This document shows, piece after piece, positions 40,715 to 49,067 of a stretch of DNA of 54,749 bases. Made by a program: the position numbers and the translations under genes. The notes beneath the pieces are model-generated. The model did not search any database. It had not been told where the DNA came from and worked only from the letters and a program-made list of their open reading frames with translations. Every line of letters begins with the position of its first letter. Position 1 is the first letter of the stretch. Origin of the DNA: an uncultured Elusimicrobia bacterium (GTDB lineage: Bacteria > Elusimicrobiota > Elusimicrobia > UBA1565 > UBA9628); NCBI GenBank assembly GCA_903881545.1, contig CAIRTQ010000102.1:1-54749 (forward strand), given 5' to 3'.

Positions 40715-42997
40715 TCAAGAAGACGCCCGCCGCCGCATCATGTCCTTCAGCGCCTCGGCCATGACGGACAGAGGCTTGGCCTCCTGGCGCGGCGCGCGGT
40801 CCTTCTGGCGCTCCGGCCGGGGCCCGCGTTCGGGAGGAGCGGACCGGCGGCTCTCCCGGGGGCCGATGACCGGCTTGCTCTTGAGAGACAGGGCGATCCT
40901 CTTGCGCTCCGGGTCGATGTCGAGCACCGTGACGATCACCTTCTGGCGAACCTTGACCACGGCGTGGGGGTCCGCGACGAAGCTGTCGGCCAGCTCGCTG
41001 ACATGGACGAGGCCGTCCTGGTGCACGCCGATGTCGACGAAGGCCCCGAAGGCCGCCACATTGGTCACGATCCCCGGCAGCTTCATGCCCGGCTTGACAT
41101 CTTCGAACTTCCGCACATCCGCGAAACTGAAGGCCTCGAAGCGCTCGCGCGGGTCGCGGCCCGGCTTGGCCAGCTCGGCCACGATGTCCTTGAGGGTGGG
41201 CTCGCCGACATCCGCCGAGACATATTTCGAGACAACGATCCGCGACCTCAGGCCGGCGTCGGCCATGAGGTCCTTGACGCTGCAGCCCAGGTCTTCGGCC
41301 ATCTGTTCCACGATCCCGTAGCGCTCCGGATGCACGGCGCTGGAATCCAGGGGGTTCTTGCCTTCCCCGATGCGCAGGAACCCCGCGGACTGCTCAAAGG
41401 CCTTGGGCCCGAGCCGCGGAACCTTCTTTAATGCCGCACGCGAGGCGAAGGCCCCTTGGGCGTCGCGGAACTCCACGATATTCTTGGCCAAGACCGGGCC
41501 GAGCCCCGAGACATAGGTCAACAGCTCCTTGCTGGCCGTGTTGACCTCCACGCCCACGCTGTTGACGCAGCTGATCACCGTGTCGTCCAGGCTCTTCTTG
41601 AGCTCGCCCTGGTCCACATCGTGCTGATACTGCCCAACGCCGATGGACTTGGGATCGATCTTGACCAGCTCGGCCAGAGGGTCCATGAGGCGCCGCCCTA
41701 TGGAGACGGCGCCCCGCACGGTGATGTCCTTGTCCGCGAACTCCTCGCGCGCCACCTCCGACGCGGAGTAGACCGAAGCCCCGCTCTCGTTGACCATGAC
41801 CACCGCCACGCCCTCCAGCTGAAGGCTATTGACGAACGCCTCCGTCTCCCGGCCCGCGGTGCCGTTGCCGATGGCGATGACCTCGGTCGCACGCTCCCGG
41901 CACAGCCGGCGCACGGTGAGCGCGGCCTCCGCCTGCCCGCCGGCTCCGGTGTGCGGATGGATGACATCGTCGCAGAAGAGCTTGCCCTGGCGGTCCAGGC
42001 AGACCAGCTTGCAGCCAGTCCGAAAACCAGGGTCCAGGGCCATGAGGTTCTTATGCCCGAGGGGGGAGGACATGAGTATCTCCCGCAGGTTCCTGGCAAA
42101 GACGAGGATCGCTTCGCGCTCGGCCCGCTTCTTGGTCTCCAGGCGCACTTCCGTTTCCATGGCCGGGGCGAGCAGGCGCTGATAACCGTCGGCCACAGCC
42201 TGGCTGACCTGCGGGGCGCAGGGGCCCCGGCCTTTGACAAAGAGCGGCTCCAGCAAAGCCAGGGCTTCGGCGGCCGCGACCGTGATGCGCATGATGAGGA
42301 AGCCTTCCTTTTCCCCTCGGCGCATGGCGAGTATGCGATGGGAGGGGGCCTTGGCCGCGAGCTCCTTCCAGTCGAAATAGTCCTTGAACTTGACGCCCTC
42401 CGCCTCCTTGCCCGTCAGCACGGTGGAATGGAAGAAGCCTTTGGAGAAGTAGAGACCGCGCAGCAGCACGCGGGCGCCCTCGTCCTCGCTGACCCTCTCG
42501 GCGATGATGTCCCGCGCTCCGGCCAGGGCCGCGTCGGCGTCCTTGACGCCTTTCTCCTCGCTGACGAAGGCCGCCGCCAGCCGGAAAGGGTCATCCTGGC
42601 CCTGGGCGAAGAGCGCGTCGGCCAGCGGCTCAAGTCCCTTTTCCCGGGCGATGGCGGCTTTGGTGCGCCTCTTGGGCCGATAGGGGAGGTAGATGTCTTC
42701 CAGTTGGGACAATGTCTCGGCGGAGGCGACCTTGGCTTTAAGCTCGTCGGTTAGGAGGTTTCTTTCCTCCAGGGACTTGAGGATGGCGGCCCTCCTGGCG
42801 TCGAGTTCCTGGAACTGGGCCAGCCGGTCGCGGACCTGGGTGATGGCCACCTCGTCGAATCCGCCCGTGGCCTCCTTGCGATACCGGGCTATAAAAGGAA
42901 CGGTGGCGTCGGCATCCAGCAGCGCTATCGTGGCCTTGACGCCCTGGGGCCTGAGGGAAAGTTCCGCCGCTATGCGGCCTATGTAGTCACCGGGCAT
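40715..42997 (-). CDS. tex: Tex-family transcription accessory protein
   Basis: A 760-residue Tex protein: N-terminal helical domain with FIARYRKEATGGFDE, a YqgF/RuvC-like domain (about 320-450, DPGFRTGCKLVCLD), a helix-hairpin-helix region (about 490-620, SYVSGLGP type, here TYVSGLGPVLAKNIV), and a C-terminal S1 RNA-binding domain (about 640-715, GIVTNVAAFGAFVDIGVHQDGLVH). An Arg-rich tail follows. Tex binds nucleic acids and interacts with transcription and translation machinery. The start at 42997 has GGAGG just upstream; an ATG at 43009 contains that site within its codons and is less likely. Confidence 0.93.
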   Translation of the reverse strand: MPGDYIGRIAAELSLRPQGVKATIALLDADATVPFIARYRKEATGGFDEVAITQVRDRLAQFQELDARRAAILKSLEERNLLTDELKAKVASAETLSQLEDIYLPYRPKRRTKAAIAREKGLEPLADALFAQGQDDPFRLAAAFVSEEKGVKDADAALAGARDIIAERVSEDEGARVLLRGLYFSKGFFHSTVLTGKEAEGVKFKDYFDWKELAAKAPSHRILAMRRGEKEGFLIMRITVAAAEALALLEPLFVKGRGPCAPQVSQAVADGYQRLLAPAMETEVRLETKKRAEREAILVFARNLREILMSSPLGHKNLMALDPGFRTGCKLVCLDRQGKLFCDDVIHPHTGAGGQAEAALTVRRLCRERATEVIAIGNGTAGRETEAFVNSLQLEGVAVVMVNESGASVYSASEVAREEFADKDITVRGAVSIGRRLMDPLAELVKIDPKSIGVGQYQHDVDQGELKKSLDDTVISCVNSVGVEVNTASKELLTYVSGLGPVLAKNIVEFRDAQGAFASRAALKKVPRLGPKAFEQSAGFLRIGEGKNPLDSSAVHPERYGIVEQMAEDLGCSVKDLMADAGLRSRIVVSKYVSADVGEPTLKDIVAELAKPGRDPRERFEAFSFADVRKFEDVKPGMKLPGIVTNVAAFGAFVDIGVHQDGLVHVSELADSFVADPHAVVKVRQKVIVTVLDIDPERKRIALSLKSKPVIGPRESRRSAPPERGPRPERQKDRAPRQEAKPLSVMAEALKDMMRRRASS

Positions 42998-43134
42998 CGG
43001 ATCCTCCAAGAGTGGCTGGCGGGTGCCCGCCCAGGCCGGGCCCAGGCGGAAAAGACATCATACCAAATGGCCTCCGGCGATATGATATACTGCTCCAGGC
43101 AGTTTCCGAAGCTGAACGATCAGCAGGATCTTGA

Positions 43135-43152
43135 CCCCCGAAAGGGGGTTTT
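43135..43152 (+). terminator. intrinsic terminator-like hairpin in the ABC-F leader
   Basis: A 5-bp all-GC stem (CCCCC 43135-43139, GGGGG 43144-43148) with a stable GAAA loop is followed at once by TTTT (43149-43152). It works only on the plus strand. It lies between the candidate promoter and the ABC-F start, so it is positioned to cause premature termination rather than to end a gene; tex is divergent. Confidence 0.6.
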
Positions 43153-43175
43153 GTATTTCCACACCACACTCCGCC

Positions 43176-44978
43176 ATGGCCATCCTTCTTAGCTGTCAAA
43201 GCCTTTCCAAAAGCTTCGGCCCCCGTCCGCTCTTCGAAAGCCTCACCTTCGGCCTGGCCGAAGGCGAGCGCACCGGCCTCATCGGCCCCAACGGGACCGG
43301 GAAGTCCACCCTGCTCCGGATACTCGCCGGCCTCGACGACCCCGACGGCGGACTGCTGTCCGTGCGGCGCGGCCTGCGCGTGGGCCTGCTGGCCCAGCAG
43401 GACGGCGCCAGCGACGACGCCGGCGCGGGCCGCAGCGTCCGCGAAGAGCTGGCCGGCGCCCTGGAAGGCCTCGGCCTGCCGGACTACGAGGCCGACCAAC
43501 GCATAGAGGCGGGCCTGCTCCAGGCCGGCTTCACGAACCCCGAGCGCCCGGTCGGCGAGCTTTCCGGCGGCTGGCGCAAGCGGCTGAGCATACTCGCCCA
43601 GGTCGCGCGCGAGCCGGACCTCCTGCTCCTCGACGAGCCGACCAACCACCTCGACCTGGAAGGCGTGCTCTGGCTGGAGCGGTTCCTTTCCGGGCTGCGC
43701 TTCTCTTTCCTGGTGGTCACCCACGACCGCCGCTTCCTGGAGCGGGTCACCAACCGGGTCATCGAGCTCGACAAGCGCTACCCGGAAGGCCACTTCAGCA
43801 GCGTCGGCAACTACAGCCGGTTCCTGGAGAACCGCGAGGCCCTCTTCAGCGCCCAGGCGGCGCGCGAGGACTCCGTGCGCAACATCGTGCGCGGCGAGAT
43901 CGCCTGGCTGCGCCGGGGGCCCAAGGCCCGGACCACCAAGCAGCAGGCCCGCATAGACCGGGCCGGAGACCTCATAGGCGAGCTGGCCGAGCTCAAATAC
44001 CGCAACGCCCAGGGGCGGGCCGCTGAAATTGATTTCTCGGCCAGCCAGCGCCGGACCAAGCGCCTCGTAGAGACGGTCGCCGCCGCCAAAAGCCTGGGCG
44101 GCCGCAAGCTCTTCGGCCCGCTGGACCTCACTTTGGGGCCGGGCGACAAGCTCGGCCTGCTGGGCGAAAACGGCAGCGGGAAGACCACCCTGCTCAAGCT
44201 CCTCTGCGGAGAGCTGGCTCCGGATTCAGGCACGGTCCGCCAGGCCGAGGACCTGCGCGTCGTGACCTTCGACCAGCAGCGCGGCCGGCTCGACCTCGAC
44301 CTCAGCCTGCGCGCAGCGCTCTGCCCGATCGGCGACCATGTCGAATACCAGGGCAACCGCATCCATGTGCGCGGCTGGGCGGCGCGGTTCCTCTTCCGGC
44401 AGGAGCAGCTTGAACTGCCGCTGCGCCGGCTCTCCGGCGGCGAGCAGTCCCGGGTACTCATCGCCCGGCTCATGCTCCAGCCCGCCGACCTCCTGCTCCT
44501 CGACGAGCCCACCAACGACCTCGACCTCCGCTCGCTGGAAGTCCTGGAGACCAGCATGCTGGATTTCTCCGGCGCCCTGGTGCTGGTGACCCACGACCGC
44601 TACCTCCTGGACCGGGTCAGCCAGCGCCTGCTGGCCCTCGACGGGCGGGGCGACGCCCATTTCTTCGCCGACCTCTCGCAATGGGAGGCCTGGCGCGAGC
44701 GCCAGCAGGAAGCCGGCCCCGCCGCCGATCCCGCCGCCGCCGCGCCGGCCGCCGCAAACGCCCTGAGCGGCAAGGAGCTCAAGGAGCTCCGGAGCATGGA
44801 GGCCCGCATCCACGAGGCCGAGGCCCGCGCCGAGGCGGTCCGCCTGACGCTGGAAGACCCCGAAGTCGCCACCGACGCCGCCGAACTGCACCGGCGCCAG
44901 GAGAGCCTCGACGCCGCCCGCGCGAAGATTTCCGCGATGTTCGCCCGTTGGGAAGAGCTCGACGCCAAGCGCGGCTGA
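43176..44978 (+). CDS. uup: ABC-F ATPase, Uup type
   Basis: A 600-residue ABC-F protein with two ATPase domains and no membrane segments. The first has GPNGTGKST, LSGGWRKRLSIL and LLLLDEPTNHLD; the second has GENGSGKTT, LSGGEQSRVLIA and LLLLDEPTNDLD. The linker between them carries the charged P-site-tRNA interaction motif region. A C-terminal coiled coil after an Ala/Pro linker (about 535-600, KELRSMEARIHEAEARAEAV) is typical of Uup. ABC-F proteins act on ribosomes; Uup is tied to ribosome rescue or assembly and to transposon excision phenotypes. The ATG has no clear ribosome site. A terminator-like hairpin sits in its leader. Confidence 0.88.
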   Translation: MAILLSCQSLSKSFGPRPLFESLTFGLAEGERTGLIGPNGTGKSTLLRILAGLDDPDGGLLSVRRGLRVGLLAQQDGASDDAGAGRSVREELAGALEGLGLPDYEADQRIEAGLLQAGFTNPERPVGELSGGWRKRLSILAQVAREPDLLLLDEPTNHLDLEGVLWLERFLSGLRFSFLVVTHDRRFLERVTNRVIELDKRYPEGHFSSVGNYSRFLENREALFSAQAAREDSVRNIVRGEIAWLRRGPKARTTKQQARIDRAGDLIGELAELKYRNAQGRAAEIDFSASQRRTKRLVETVAAAKSLGGRKLFGPLDLTLGPGDKLGLLGENGSGKTTLLKLLCGELAPDSGTVRQAEDLRVVTFDQQRGRLDLDLSLRAALCPIGDHVEYQGNRIHVRGWAARFLFRQEQLELPLRRLSGGEQSRVLIARLMLQPADLLLLDEPTNDLDLRSLEVLETSMLDFSGALVLVTHDRYLLDRVSQRLLALDGRGDAHFFADLSQWEAWRERQQEAGPAADPAAAAPAAANALSGKELKELRSMEARIHEAEARAEAVRLTLEDPEVATDAAELHRRQESLDAARAKISAMFARWEELDAKRG

Positions 44979-45016
44979 GAGCGGCGGACTGGTCCAGTCT
45001 ACCGCATACAGTCGAA

Positions 45017-45133
45017 TCAGCCGATAGCCGCTATTCGGACAACCTGCCAGCCGACTTTACGCAGATTCCTATTTGCCCTGCGGATGCGCGACATCAGCAG
45101 CGTGCGCTGCTTTTTGGACAAGAAGTCAGCCAT
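45017..45133 (-). pseudogene. vsr: vsr (very-short-patch repair endonuclease) remnant with internal deletion
   Basis: A 38-codon frame joins the two ends of a Vsr endonuclease. MADFLSKKQRTLLMSRIR is the Vsr N-terminus, and NLRKVGWQVVRI is the C-terminal strand that normally ends the protein. The roughly 90 residues between, with all catalytic Asp and His residues, are missing. The ATG overlaps the stop of the restriction endonuclease gene (TGATG), the arrangement of an intact third gene of this operon. It cannot be active. Vsr normally repairs T:G mismatches from deaminated 5-methylcytosine, which agrees with the C5 methyltransferase two genes upstream. Confidence 0.72.
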
Positions 45134-46131
45134 CAAGCCGTCTGCTTCTGGTGCGGTCCGAGGAACTTGTCGCCGTTGAAGTGAATCATGTGGTCGGGAG
45201 ACTCGGCCAGCCAGACCTCCGTCTCCCAGCTTATCTCGCCGACCCACTTGGCGAAGGTCTTTCGGTCTTGAAAGGCGCTCACAAAAACAATGCCGGCAGT
45301 GCACTTGGCGGCGAGCTGTTCGAGCTGGTAATGCCGGAGGTGCGAAACCGGGTTCGAGGAATGGACCGCCTCGATGAGGAATACCCACTTCCGCTTCGGG
45401 TCGTATGCGACCACGTCGGGCAGGCGGTCATGCGACAGCTCGAAGAAATCCAGCTCCTTGAGCCGGGCCTCTTTGATGAAAACGGTCTTTTGCGAAGCAT
45501 CGCCCAGGTAGAGCACCTCGGCGCCGGGGACGAACCGGGGCAGGAACTCCTCGATGATGGCCTTCTGAATCTGGTTGTGGCTGCCGGCGCTGAGATCGAT
45601 GGAAACGCCATCCGGCAGGACGACGGGCATCTTTTTCAATTCGCGCTTCCGGAGCAGCTTATCGTCCAAGCGGGGATGGACTTCGCAGAACGCCGCCAAG
45701 GCCTTCTTCCAGGCCGGCATGCCGGCCTTGCGGAAAAGGTCCGCGGCCGCCGGATTGACCGCATAACCCCGCGTGCTGTCGTTGGTGGCTGCATTCGGGC
45801 GTCCGGGGCTCCTCAAAACCAAGCCCGAGGCGACCAGGAAATCCAGGTTCTTCCTGCGAACATCGTCATAAGAGCTGTCCTTGATATCCTCGCCATAGTG
45901 CTTGTTCACGAAGGGGATGATCTCGCGGCTGCGCGGACACCAGGAACCGGCGCCTTCCCACACGGCGGTTGCAGACCAAGCGTCCTTGGGTGTCAGCTTG
46001 CAGACGCCGAGCAGGATGCGGGCAAGCCGCCTCTGCATTTCCGGCGTCTTGAGCGAGAGGGGGAAACCGATTGCCTCAAGGATTTGGAGCGCCTCATCGA
46101 CACGAACCTCGGCCGCCGATTTCTTAGGCAT
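45133..46131 (-). CDS. type II restriction endonuclease, BsuBI/PstI family
   Basis: A 332-residue endonuclease of the BsuBI/PstI family (PF06616 type). A winged-helix-like N-terminal part (about 10-130) precedes the catalytic region: YLGDASQKTVFI, ELSHDRLPDVVAYDPKRK and VFLIEAVHSSNPVS, the last matching the family's EAV-T-S-H-G-P segment. Characterised members cut CTGCAG; the site of this one is not known. The ATG at 46131 overlaps the methyltransferase gene by 8 bases, so methylation is made first. It appears complete and is followed by a broken vsr. Confidence 0.85.
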   Translation of the reverse strand: MPKKSAAEVRVDEALQILEAIGFPLSLKTPEMQRRLARILLGVCKLTPKDAWSATAVWEGAGSWCPRSREIIPFVNKHYGEDIKDSSYDDVRRKNLDFLVASGLVLRSPGRPNAATNDSTRGYAVNPAAADLFRKAGMPAWKKALAAFCEVHPRLDDKLLRKRELKKMPVVLPDGVSIDLSAGSHNQIQKAIIEEFLPRFVPGAEVLYLGDASQKTVFIKEARLKELDFFELSHDRLPDVVAYDPKRKWVFLIEAVHSSNPVSHLRHYQLEQLAAKCTAGIVFVSAFQDRKTFAKWVGEISWETEVWLAESPDHMIHFNGDKFLGPHQKQTA

Positions 46132-47161
46132 GTTCCAGCAACGCCAGCTGCCGGCCCGCGCGTCGCGAGACGGCGCGCTCCGAATCGGACAAATCGAGAT
46201 ACCGTGCCACGGCCCGGCCCAGGGCCCACGCCAACAGCGGAGGGACGGCATTGCCGACCTGATTGTACTGGCTACCCTCGGCGCCCTCGAACTCGAACCA
46301 GTCCGGGAAGCTCTGAAGCCGGGCCCCTTCGCGCACCGTCAGGCGGCGGCGACGGCCATCCTCAAGCCGGACCCGCAACATGTCCCCGGTGGCGCCGTTG
46401 AGGTTGCGGCAGGTCACCGTGCGGCTCGACTGGTCAAGATGAAGGTCGCGCGGGCGGGCGCACTTGGAGGCGCGCTCGTACTTGGCCACATAGGTGTCCA
46501 TGCTGGCCGTCAGGAACTTCGGATTCTCCGGGAGCGAGCCGAGCATATCGCCGATCGCGTCACCCGCCGTATAACCGAAGGGCTCCGACTTCGGAAACTC
46601 CCAGCCGCCCTTGTGCGCCACGACGACCAAACGCTCCCGTCGTTGAGGCGTGCCGTAGTGCCCCGCGTTGTGCAGCTTCTCTTCGACATGGTAGCCCAGC
46701 CGCTCCAGCTGAGCGATGATCTTCTCCAGATAGGGCTTGTTGGCGTAGAGCATGCCGCGCACATTCTCGAAAAGCGCAAGCCTCGGCCGGTACCGCGTCA
46801 CGGCGTCGATAAAGACCGGAAACCCGTTGCGGCTGTCCTTCGAGCCTTCCTGGAGCCCGCCCACGCTGAAGGGCTGGCAGGGGGGGCCGCCGATGATGAT
46901 ATCGGGCCCATCGGCGAGATCCTGGCCCGGTTCCAGGAAAACTTGGCGGCATTCGCCGTGAAGGTTCTTGTTATAAGTCCGGCAGGCGTCGGCATCCATC
47001 TCGAAGCCGATGGTCCGGAAACCGGCAACTTCAAAGCCGAGGGCTAGCCCGCCGCAGCCTGCGAAGAGGTCCAGGGCCAGCGGCGCGCCTGCGCGCGGCC
47101 GAGGCCGCGGCAGCACTGCGTTCAGGTACTCGACATACGGCTTCTTGTCAGGTGGATTCAT
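46124..47161 (-). CDS. DNA (cytosine-5-)-methyltransferase
   Basis: A 345-residue C5-methyltransferase with all core motifs in order: I LDLFAGCGGLALGFE, IV GGPPCQPFS (catalytic C95), VI ENVRG (E132), VIII QRRERL, a target-recognition region (about 200-285), IX around LTVREGARLQSFP, and X NQVGNAVPP. It would methylate the C5 of a cytosine in the site cut by the partner endonuclease. I chose ATG 47161; the longer frame to 47455 overlaps the protease gene. A minus-strand TATAAT (47195-47190) lies 28 bases upstream. It heads the operon methyltransferase, endonuclease, vsr remnant. Confidence 0.92.
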   Translation of the reverse strand: MNPPDKKPYVEYLNAVLPRPRPRAGAPLALDLFAGCGGLALGFEVAGFRTIGFEMDADACRTYNKNLHGECRQVFLEPGQDLADGPDIIIGGPPCQPFSVGGLQEGSKDSRNGFPVFIDAVTRYRPRLALFENVRGMLYANKPYLEKIIAQLERLGYHVEEKLHNAGHYGTPQRRERLVVVAHKGGWEFPKSEPFGYTAGDAIGDMLGSLPENPKFLTASMDTYVAKYERASKCARPRDLHLDQSSRTVTCRNLNGATGDMLRVRLEDGRRRRLTVREGARLQSFPDWFEFEGAEGSQYNQVGNAVPPLLAWALGRAVARYLDLSDSERAVSRRAGRQLALLEHA

Positions 47162-47189
47162 CGATCCTGGCGCAGGAAATTGCGGAATG

Positions 47190-47195
47190 ATTATA
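47190..47195 (-). promoter_or_regulatory. -10 box of the restriction-modification operon
   Basis: A perfect minus-strand TATAAT lies in the 76-base gap after the protease stop and 28 bases before the methyltransferase ATG. No convincing -35 is seen, so I infer an own promoter with modest confidence. Confidence 0.4.
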
Positions 47196-47237
47196 CCATT
47201 TGACGCCTGGACTGCCCTGGCGTCTTTCCTGCCCTCC

Positions 47238-48521
47238 CTACTTATTATACGAGGGACCCCTGTGAAAGTTCCAACCGGAGTTCCGCTTGCCTGCGTCCTG
47301 ACCAAGCGCGCGCAGCCTCTGCAAAATCGGCGGGTGGCTGTAGGCGAGCAGGACTTTGAACGGGTGCGGGGTGAGGTTGGAGAGGTTGTCCACGCTGAGC
47401 CTCTTAAGCGCGGCGATGAGGGCTTCCGCGTCCGCGGTGCGCCGGGCAAAGGCATCGGCCGCGAACTCCCAGCGCCGCGACAGGGCGTGCGACGCCACCG
47501 ACAGGCAGAGGGAGATCGGCGCGAACAAAAATCCGAAAAAGAACAGCCCCGCGTAGAGGCGCGGCTGCGGGAGCCCGAAGGCCTGGGCCAGCGGCGCGCT
47601 GCCGATGAAAAACGAGAGCAGGAAAAGCTCGACGCCCGTGATGCCGATATGGAGGACCACGGACTTGGGGATGTGCCTCTGCTTATAGTGTCCCACCTCG
47701 TGCGCCAGGACGGCCAGCAGTTCCGGCACGGTATGCCGGGCGATCAAGGTGTCCAGCAAAACCAGCCGCCGGAACCGGCCGAAGCCGGTGAAGAAGGCGT
47801 TGCTCTTGCCGGAGCGGCGCGAGCCGTCCATGACGGATATGCCGCGCATCGCCAGGCCCTGGGACCGCGCGTAGGCCTCGATGGCGGAGCGCAGTTCGCC
47901 CTCGGCCAAGGGGGGGAACTTGTTGAAGAGGGGCATGATGAGCACGGGCGCGATGGCGCTCAACAAAAGCTGCACGACGGTGACAGCGGCCCAGCAGTAA
48001 AGCCAGGCCGGCGCGCCCATCCGGCCAAAGAACCAAAGGATCGCGGCCAGCATCGGCGCCCCGAGGACCGCGCCCAAAGCCCAGGCCTTCAGGATGTCCA
48101 GGACGAAGGTGCGGGGCGTGGTCTTGTTGAAGCCGTACCTCTCCTCGACCACGAAGGTGCCGTAGGCCGAAAACGGGATGTGCAAAAGGTGCCAGGAGAA
48201 AAGGAACAGCGCCGCAAAGACCAGCCCGGTCCCGATCTCGCCGAAGCCGGCGCTCCGGGCGATGCGGTCGAGCCCGCCGAAGCCGCCCGCAAGGATGAAG
48301 CCGAGCGTCAGGGCGGTCATCAAGGAGCTTACGACGAGGGACAGCCTGGTCGTGTCCCGGAGATAGCTCTGCGACCGGGCGTATTTGGCCGAGTTGTAGG
48401 CGTCCTTGAACTCATCGGGCAGTCCAGTCTGGAGGCCGCGCACGTTGAGCCAGTCGGCCCCGGCGGTGAGGGCGTATTCCGCCAGCAGGACGGCAAGGAC
48501 CAAGACGAGGTAGGGATTCAT
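47238..48521 (-). CDS. Ste24/HtpX-type M48 membrane metalloprotease (CAAX protease 1-like)
   Basis: A 427-residue multi-helix zinc protease of family M48A. HEVGHYKQRH (H-E-x-x-H) is the zinc site and EFAADAFA provides the third ligand (E-x-x-x-D). The N-terminal half has at least four membrane helices with FVVEERYGFNKTTPRTFV, a Ste24p hallmark, and SGKSNAFFTGFG precedes the active site. In bacteria these proteases take part in membrane-protein quality control; a prenylation role is not expected. It begins 19 bases after the cyclic-nucleotide-binding gene, so they are likely co-transcribed. Confidence 0.9.
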   Translation of the reverse strand: MNPYLVLVLAVLLAEYALTAGADWLNVRGLQTGLPDEFKDAYNSAKYARSQSYLRDTTRLSLVVSSLMTALTLGFILAGGFGGLDRIARSAGFGEIGTGLVFAALFLFSWHLLHIPFSAYGTFVVEERYGFNKTTPRTFVLDILKAWALGAVLGAPMLAAILWFFGRMGAPAWLYCWAAVTVVQLLLSAIAPVLIMPLFNKFPPLAEGELRSAIEAYARSQGLAMRGISVMDGSRRSGKSNAFFTGFGRFRRLVLLDTLIARHTVPELLAVLAHEVGHYKQRHIPKSVVLHIGITGVELFLLSFFIGSAPLAQAFGLPQPRLYAGLFFFGFLFAPISLCLSVASHALSRRWEFAADAFARRTADAEALIAALKRLSVDNLSNLTPHPFKVLLAYSHPPILQRLRALGQDAGKRNSGWNFHRGPSYNK

Positions 48522-48540
48522 GGCGAGGCGGCGCAGGCGC

Positions 48541-49011
48541 TCAGTAGCCGCGCTCCTGGCGGATGTGGCACTCGATGAGCTTGGCCCGGACCGCGTCGAA
48601 GCGGGCGGTCAGCGCCGCCGTGAACTTCTGCAGGACCCGGTAGCCGAGCTCGAAGTCCTGCTCGCACTTGCGGCGCAGCGCGCTCGCGTCGAAGACGATG
48701 ACATGGAGGCGGTCAACGGCGCGGGCGTCGAAGGTTGACAGGTAGGGGGGGATGATCCACGACCAGCCCACGATCTCGCCGGGCCCCACGGTCTGGATGG
48801 GCAGCGAGCCGTACTCCGGGGTGAGCAGTTCGAGGCGGACCTCGCCTTTGCGGATGATGAAGAAGCGCTCCGCGCCCTGGCCCTGGCGCAGGATGTACTG
48901 GTCGCGGCCGTAGTGGGCGTCGCTGACGCAATCCTGGAATATCTTCAGGTGCTGCGGCTTGAAGTCCTGGAAGAACTCGTGGCGGGCGACCGTATATTCT
49001 AAAGGTTCCAT
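48541..49011 (-). CDS. cyclic-nucleotide-binding-domain protein
   Basis: A 156-residue protein that is almost entirely one cNMP-binding beta barrel (about 15-130). YILRQGQGAERFFIIRKGEVRL is the first half, and the phosphate-binding cassette region reads VGPGEIVGWSWIIPP. The latter lacks the Arg of the classical RxA motif, so cAMP binding is doubtful. No helix-turn-helix follows, so it is not a CRP-type regulator by itself. GAAGGA precedes the ATG. It is first in a two-gene operon with the Ste24-type protease and may sense redox or lipid state. Confidence 0.82.
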   Translation of the reverse strand: MEPLEYTVARHEFFQDFKPQHLKIFQDCVSDAHYGRDQYILRQGQGAERFFIIRKGEVRLELLTPEYGSLPIQTVGPGEIVGWSWIIPPYLSTFDARAVDRLHVIVFDASALRRKCEQDFELGYRVLQKFTAALTARFDAVRAKLIECHIRQERGY

Positions 49012-49067
49012 AGCATCTTTTTCCTTCGCGCTGGGATAGAGTAAGATATAATACTCAAAGAAACCCC

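Noticed and set aside
47010-48578. 522-codon plus-strand open frame opposite the Ste24-type protease
   Set aside because: Same reason: the protease has its HEVGH and EFAAD motifs on the other strand, and this frame has no recognisable domain.
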